A stretch of 8,588 bases of DNA. Origin: an uncultured Prevotella sp. GTDB lineage: Bacteria; Bacteroidota; Bacteroidia; Bacteroidales; Bacteroidaceae. The position numbers and the translations under genes are program-made. The stretch's first letter is position 1, and every line of letters begins with the position of its first letter. Below, one piece after another: positions 6,009 to 8,588 of this stretch. Under the pieces are notes generated by a model. The model was not told where the DNA came from. It searched no databases and saw only the letters and a list, made by a program, of their open reading frames with translations. The DNA is taken from NCBI GenBank assembly GCA_958369755.1, contig CATXJC010000063.1, positions 1 through 8,588 on the forward strand, given 5' to 3'.

Positions 6009-6081
6009 GACTCGCTAGCTCAGCTGGTAGAGCACAACACTTTTAATGTTGGGGTCATGGGTTCGAGCCCCATGCGAGTCA
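6009..6081 (+). tRNA. tRNA-Lys (anticodon UUU)
   Basis: A complete cloverleaf can be drawn. The acceptor stem GACTCGC (6009-6015) pairs perfectly with GCGAGTC (6074-6080), with discriminator A at 6081. The D arm is GCTC...GAGC (6018-6033). The anticodon arm is CAACA-CTTTTAA-TGTTG (6035-6051) with anticodon TTT at 6042-6044. The T arm ATGGG-TTCGAGC-CCCAT carries the invariant TTCGA. The 3' CCA is not encoded (A is followed by CAG), so it must be added after transcription. It reads AAA and AAG codons. It is a single-gene unit with its own promoter and terminator. Confidence 0.97.
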
Positions 6082-6093
6082 CAGATCTTCAAG

Positions 6094-6126
6094 AAAAAGG
6101 CTTTCCATTACGGAAAGCCTTTTTTT
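6094..6126 (+). terminator. Intrinsic terminator after tRNA-Lys, probably bidirectional
   Basis: The stem AAAAAGGCTTTCC (6094-6106) pairs with GGAAAGCCTTTTT (6112-6124) around the loop ATTAC, and the T-run continues to 6126. Read on the other strand the same hairpin is followed by a run of T, so it can also end the convergent endonuclease transcript, whose stop codon lies 38 nt away. Confidence 0.85.
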
Positions 6127-6163
6127 GTTATATCCTATTACTGGATACTGCAGAAATTTCTTT

Positions 6164-7048
6164 TTAAAACATTTCAGCCTTAGCCTCTACCCTTTTCTCA
6201 ACATCATCCGGAAGCTGAGGGAAGAAATCATAGCCGGTGATACGCTCCACTTCATCTACTGAATTTACGAATTCCGTCTTCTTTCTGCCTTTCTGCGACT
6301 GGTTACGGCAGATAAAGCCGACGGCCTGCGGATTCTTGCCCGTATGAAGAACCACTTTGAAGAAGGCATCAGGCACTACCACCTTGTTCTTGCCCAACTT
6401 GCGATGCTGCTTATTCAGAAATATCGGTCCGCAGACAATATAAACCTTACCATACTGCTTCGCCCAGTTGCGGCACTGCTGCTCTATCGTGTTCCATACC
6501 CCCGCATTCAGACTGTGGTTCTGCGGACACATATTGGTCATCAGGAAACATTCATCCATCGCCTGCTGGCTCCATTTGTTATCGCCTGCCGGACACATGT
6601 GTCCCCTGTCCAAACCACTGTTATAATAATCCGCCAAAGTACCCACGGGTGCCGGCATCTCCTCATCATCAGCAAACTTACCGCGCGGCAACTTACCAGA
6701 TGCATGCTCCCCCGTCAGCGCCCAGGCTACCCAATTCGGCTGTCGCGTATCATGATTATAAGATACCGTATAAGCCAACCGATGCTTGATGGTCTCAGAT
6801 ACCTTAACCTTAGATACCGGAATCTCCAGGCCCTGCGCCTCCAGATTCGCACTCTCTACAGCAGTTTCCTGCTTGTTCTCTGCAGACGGTTCATAGCCCG
6901 CAGCATCAGCAGCCTCCTGCTTATCCTCCTTTACAACAAGTGCCTGATCTTCTGTTGCCAGCGAAGAAACCTTCGGCAAGACAGAAAACGCCACAACTGC
7001 GGCTATCGCCAACAGCCAAATCTTAAATGTACCTACTTTCTTTTTCAT
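6164..7048 (-). CDS. DNA/RNA non-specific endonuclease (NUC family), exported or membrane-anchored
   Basis: This 294-residue member of the beta-beta-alpha-metal nuclease family (the Serratia nuclease / EndoG group) cleaves DNA and RNA with Mg2+. The catalytic block is DRGHMCPAGDNKWS (147-160), with His150 the probable general base. It is followed by MTNMCPQNHSLNAGVWNTIEQ (170-190), where Asn181 and Glu189 keep the spacing of the Mg-binding Asn and partner Glu of Serratia nuclease. Residues 8-26 form a hydrophobic segment after MKKK, an export signal or membrane anchor. An acidic, Ala/Glu/Gln-rich linker (about 32-75) leads into the nuclease domain. The active site would therefore act outside the cytoplasm, suggesting scavenging of extracellular nucleic acid. 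No immunity gene is adjacent. There is no Shine-Dalgarno; a candidate promoter lies about 90 nt upstream. Confidence 0.93.
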   Translation of the reverse strand: MKKKVGTFKIWLLAIAAVVAFSVLPKVSSLATEDQALVVKEDKQEAADAAGYEPSAENKQETAVESANLEAQGLEIPVSKVKVSETIKHRLAYTVSYNHDTRQPNWVAWALTGEHASGKLPRGKFADDEEMPAPVGTLADYYNSGLDRGHMCPAGDNKWSQQAMDECFLMTNMCPQNHSLNAGVWNTIEQQCRNWAKQYGKVYIVCGPIFLNKQHRKLGKNKVVVPDAFFKVVLHTGKNPQAVGFICRNQSQKGRKKTEFVNSVDEVERITGYDFFPQLPDDVEKRVEAKAEMF

Positions 7049-7107
7049 ATCATATTCATCATTATTTCATTTTCCGTAAAATTCAGAGTCTACACGATTC
7101 ATTCCGC

Positions 7108-7130
7108 TTTTAGGTGAATAATCCCTAAAA
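7108..7130. repeat. Inverted repeat at the predicted 5' end of the endonuclease transcript
   Basis: TTTTAGG (7108-7114) and CCTAAAA (7124-7130) form a perfect 7-bp inverted repeat with a 9-nt loop. The predicted minus-strand transcription start (about 7130-7132) falls at its edge, so it would form a stem-loop at the 5' end of the mRNA or serve as an operator overlapping the start site. Confidence 0.45.
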
Positions 7131-7136
7131 TCTCCA

Positions 7137-7144
7137 CAAAAGTA
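7137..7144 (-). promoter_or_regulatory. Probable -7 box of the endonuclease promoter
   Basis: The minus strand reads TACTTTTG, an exact match to TAnnTTTG. The expected -33 position (plus about 7164-7169) holds only a GAAAG, read TTTC in place of TTTG, so one element is weak. The leader to the ATG at 7048 would be about 83 nt. Confidence 0.4.
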
Positions 7145-7183
7145 GTATTTTTATGCGAAAAAGAGAAAGAAAATCATAAATTT

Positions 7184-7215
7184 CTTGCGCATTTCAAAAT
7201 AAAACACTAACTTTG
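7184..7215 (+). promoter_or_regulatory. Promoter of the lipoprotein gene at 7478
   Basis: CTTG (7184-7187, three of four -33 bases), a 20-bp spacer and TAACTTTG (7208-7215, exact -7 match) predict a start near 7220-7222. No other TAnnTTTG lies closer to the ATG, so the transcript would carry a leader of about 257 nt. Confidence 0.55.
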
Positions 7216-7477
7216 CATCGCTATGTAGGACAAACCTAGACATAACACAGTAAAAAGCTCAAACAACTAAGAACTGAAAGTCAGAGGTTACAATACATTG
7301 GCAAAAGTGCTCTATGAAATGGACAAGTGAAGAGCATTAACAGAGATTAACTAAAAGTGATGCAAGTTTCCCGCCTTTTCTTGTTTTATACAAGGACTGA
7401 AGAGCCTCGAGCAACCATATCGGGGTACATTTAGGCTGAGAAATATGAGAAAATAAGAATCAAAACATAATAGCAAA
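7216..7477 (+). other. Long 5' leader of the lipoprotein gene
   Basis: This roughly 260-nt stretch lies between the promoter and the ATG at 7478. It begins with a bulged stem-loop: TATG+TAGG (7222-7229) pairs with CCTA and CATA (7235-7238 and 7241-7244), leaving a GA bulge. A smaller stem CTTGT-TTTAT-ACAAG occurs around 7380-7394. Two short open frames are present: 7314-7340 (MKWTSEEH) and 7360-7434 (24 residues, starting MQVSRLFLFYTRTEEPRA). An ATG-TAG start-stop pair lies at 7223-7228. I recognise no known riboswitch or leader family. There is no terminator-like T-run inside it. Whether any short frame is translated cannot be told from the sequence. Confidence 0.45.
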
Positions 7478-8122
7478 ATGAAAAAAATCAAATTATTCTC
7501 AATTGTAGCTGCCTTCGTTGCAGCTTTCGCATTCACTTCTTGTAATACAGACGACAGCGATGGCTTCCAGTGGCCAACGCCTCAGGAGTCTCAGGCTCTC
7601 TTCAGCCAGATTCAGGGTATGCACAATGGTGGAATCCTCTTCCCTGGCAGCGTAGGCACTACAGATGCAGAGAAGTTTGACAAGGATTCAGTTACCACTT
7701 ATTGCTATGTAACTCCTAGCGACAGTATGCTCACTGTTAGACAGGTAGAGGTGAGCAAGTTTGCAAAGTACTTCAGCGATGCCACACTGAAAGCTGAGGT
7801 AGAGAAGTTGCCTGCACAGGACTTAAAGATTAAGTTGCTGCCTTACAATGCAGCTCAGCAGTTGTTTATCACTGCTACTCAAGACATCACTTACACCAAT
7901 GCTGATGGCAAGAAGGTGCAGATTCAGTTCTATAGCGGCTTGAACAACTATAGCTTGGCTTACATCGGCACAAAGAAGACCAACAACAAGAAGGAGCTCG
8001 GTGTATATATCACACCAGGCAGAGTGCTCGTAGATGGTCAGACTAAGGCAAATGCTCTCAAGTCATACGTTTACGGTGGTTATCCACAGGCTTACTACGC
8101 TATGCTCGAGATGGAACTCTAA
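7478..8122 (+). CDS. Lipoprotein of unrecognised family, probably surface-exposed
   Basis: The 214-residue protein starts MKKIKLFSIVAAFVAAFAFTSC, a lipoprotein signal peptide with lipobox FTSC (19-22). The mature protein begins CNTDDSDG. A cluster of acidic residues just after the cysteine resembles the lipoprotein export signal that sends Bacteroidetes lipoproteins to the outer face of the outer membrane. The body is rich in beta-prone segments (for example QLFITATQDITYTNADGKKVQIQFYSG, about 128-154) without a catalytic motif I can name. Overall layout is loosely like small Bacteroidales lipoproteins of the DUF4840 kind, but I cannot confirm that. Upstream is an A-rich stretch without Shine-Dalgarno. 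It stands alone with its own promoter and long leader, and is followed by a hairpin at 8248-8277. Confidence 0.85.
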   Translation: MKKIKLFSIVAAFVAAFAFTSCNTDDSDGFQWPTPQESQALFSQIQGMHNGGILFPGSVGTTDAEKFDKDSVTTYCYVTPSDSMLTVRQVEVSKFAKYFSDATLKAEVEKLPAQDLKIKLLPYNAAQQLFITATQDITYTNADGKKVQIQFYSGLNNYSLAYIGTKKTNNKKELGVYITPGRVLVDGQTKANALKSYVYGGYPQAYYAMLEMEL

Positions 8123-8247
8123 GCCCATCTAAGAGCTAAGTTGCACAAGGAGCAGTAATCCTTATATATCGAGTAAGAAACTTACACTTACAAATATATA
8201 TATGTTAATACTCTCTTAAAAATTAAACAAAAAAAGAAAACTATTAG

Positions 8248-8277
8248 AGGCGCAGTCTTCGTGAGAAGGTTGCGCCT
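8248..8277 (+). terminator. Stem-loop after the lipoprotein gene, possible terminator
   Basis: AGGCGCAGTCTTC (8248-8260) pairs with GAAGGTTGCGCCT (8265-8277) as a continuous 13-bp stem with two central G-U pairs, capped by GTGA, a GNRA-type tetraloop. It lies 126 nt past the stop at 8122. The tail TGTTGC is a poor T-run, so it may be a 3'-end stabilising or processing hairpin rather than a classic terminator. The AT-rich interval 8123-8247 shows no gene. Confidence 0.45.
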
Positions 8278-8350
8278 TGTTGCATATATACAAAGAACGC
8301 TTTTGGTTGTACTCCTACCGAATGGCGGGAGAAAATGGCTGAAAATCATT

Positions 8351-8387
8351 CGTATTGAATAAAAAAGTACTGATTTTATTCAATACG
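8351..8387. repeat. Perfect 14-bp inverted repeat in non-coding DNA
   Basis: CGTATTGAATAAAA (8351-8364) and TTTTATTCAATACG (8374-8387) are perfect complements around a 9-nt centre, AAGTACTGA. One more pair (8350 with 8388) extends it to 15 bp. Neither side has a T-run directly after the stem, so it is not an obvious terminator. It could be a regulator or recombinase site, or a relic of a mobile element. The interval 8278-8350 between it and the preceding hairpin shows no gene. Confidence 0.6.
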
Positions 8388-8402
8388 ATGGATAAAATGA
8401 AT

Positions 8403-8456
8403 AAAAAACGACAAGGGTCTATATGCCACGATAAACAGGTGGCGTATAGACCCTTG
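8403..8456 (-). terminator. Intrinsic terminator of the minus-strand gene at the right edge
   Basis: CAAGGGTCTATATGCCAC (8412-8429) pairs with GTGGCGTATAGACCCTTG (8439-8456) over 18 bp with a single T-G wobble and a 9-nt loop. Read on the minus strand, the stem is followed after TCG by six T (plus A-run 8403-8408). It lies 45 nt beyond the stop codon of the partial gene at 8502, so it is best assigned to that gene. On the plus strand there is no T-run. Confidence 0.7.
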
Positions 8457-8501
8457 ATTATATGGAGATATTCGTAATCTACATCTCAGCTATTATATTT
8501 T

Positions 8502-8588
8502 TTATGAATTGCTCAGATTCTTAATGATTTCCAAAGGTAGCTGGGTAGCTTTGGCAACCTGTTCGGCAGAAAGTCCCATTGCCAGCAA
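8502..8588 (-). CDS. C-terminal fragment, possible Rpn/PD-(D/E)XK nuclease-transposase family
   Basis: Only the last 28 codons and the stop are in the window; the 5' part lies to the right. The tail includes LLAMGLSAEQVAKATQLP and ends with a helix (LEIIKNLSNS). A terminal helix-turn of this form, a MGLS-x-EQ-(I/V)-AKxTxL pattern, is common at the end of Rpn-family recombination-promoting nuclease / putative transposase proteins in Bacteroidetes. That assignment rests on recall of the tail alone; the catalytic domain is not visible. The reading frame is open to the edge and is followed by a strong terminator, which supports a real gene end. Confidence 0.6.
   Translation of the reverse strand: MLAMGLSAEQVAKATQLPLEIIKNLSNS

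Noticed and set aside
6344..7117. A 257-codon open frame on the plus strand
   Set aside because: It lies antisense to the well-supported endonuclease gene, whose catalytic motifs fix the minus strand as coding. Its translation is rich in Arg, Leu and Ile and shows no domain.
7216..7477. Known riboswitch or a standalone small RNA gene
   Set aside because: I recognise no conserved core of a known riboswitch class and no terminator within the interval, so it is described only as a leader.
7351..7536. A 61-codon minus-strand open frame across the start of the lipoprotein gene
   Set aside because: It is antisense to the signal peptide region and has no recognisable features or promoter.
8351..8387. 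End of an insertion sequence or MITE
   Set aside because: No transposase gene, flanking target duplication or second element end is visible. It is kept as an inverted repeat of unknown role.
1..8588. CRISPR array, toxin-antitoxin pair, prophage or defence island
   Set aside because: No regularly spaced repeats and no gene pairs of that type were seen. The window is dominated by ordinary core genes.

Overview
The window looks like core chromosome from a Bacteroidales bacterium, most likely Prevotellaceae (Prevotella/Segatella type). Evidence for this: several genes are preceded by the Bacteroidetes -33/-7 promoter pattern (TTTG, 19-21 bp, TAnnTTTG); most start codons have A-rich upstream sequence rather than a strong Shine-Dalgarno; two lipoproteins carry the typical TSC lipobox; and one lipoprotein resembles the Bacteroides Cbp1 family. 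The species assignment is inference.

Layout. (1) 1-1871, minus strand: yraN, birA and the nearly complete pyrH form a tight probable operon read right to left. (2) 1915-1963: overlapping divergent promoters serve yraN (minus) and tadA (plus). (3) 1975-3279: tadA (plus) meets a coiled-coil Cbp1-like lipoprotein gene (minus) stop codon to stop codon. (4) 3344-4108: rsmI (minus) lies upstream of the lipoprotein gene. Its promoter is back to back with the promoter of tdk (plus), and a small perfect palindrome lies between the two. (5) 4204-5930: tdk is followed 14 nt later by an AI-2E/PerM-family membrane protein gene. (6) 5946-6126: tRNA-Lys(UUU) with its own promoter and a strong hairpin terminator that can also serve the convergent gene. 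(7) 6164-7048, minus: an exported or membrane-anchored DNA/RNA non-specific endonuclease. (8) 7049-7477: divergent control region holding the endonuclease promoter and a promoter that gives the next gene a roughly 257-nt 5' leader. (9) 7478-8122, plus: a lipoprotein of no firmly recognised family. (10) 8123-8501: non-coding, with three separate stem-loops. (11) 8502-8588, minus: the C-terminal end of a gene whose tail resembles Rpn/PD-(D/E)XK nuclease-transposase proteins.

Functionally, most genes are housekeeping: pyrimidine nucleotide supply (pyrH, tdk), tRNA and rRNA modification (tadA, rsmI), biotinylation (birA) and a tRNA. Three envelope or export genes (Cbp1-like lipoprotein, endonuclease, lipoprotein at 7478) are interspersed. 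I see no CRISPR array, prophage, complete insertion sequence or defence island. No clearly novel system is evident. The most interesting material is regulatory: start codons only 8-11 nt past their -7 boxes, the long leader before 7478, and the unexplained inverted repeat at 8351-8387.
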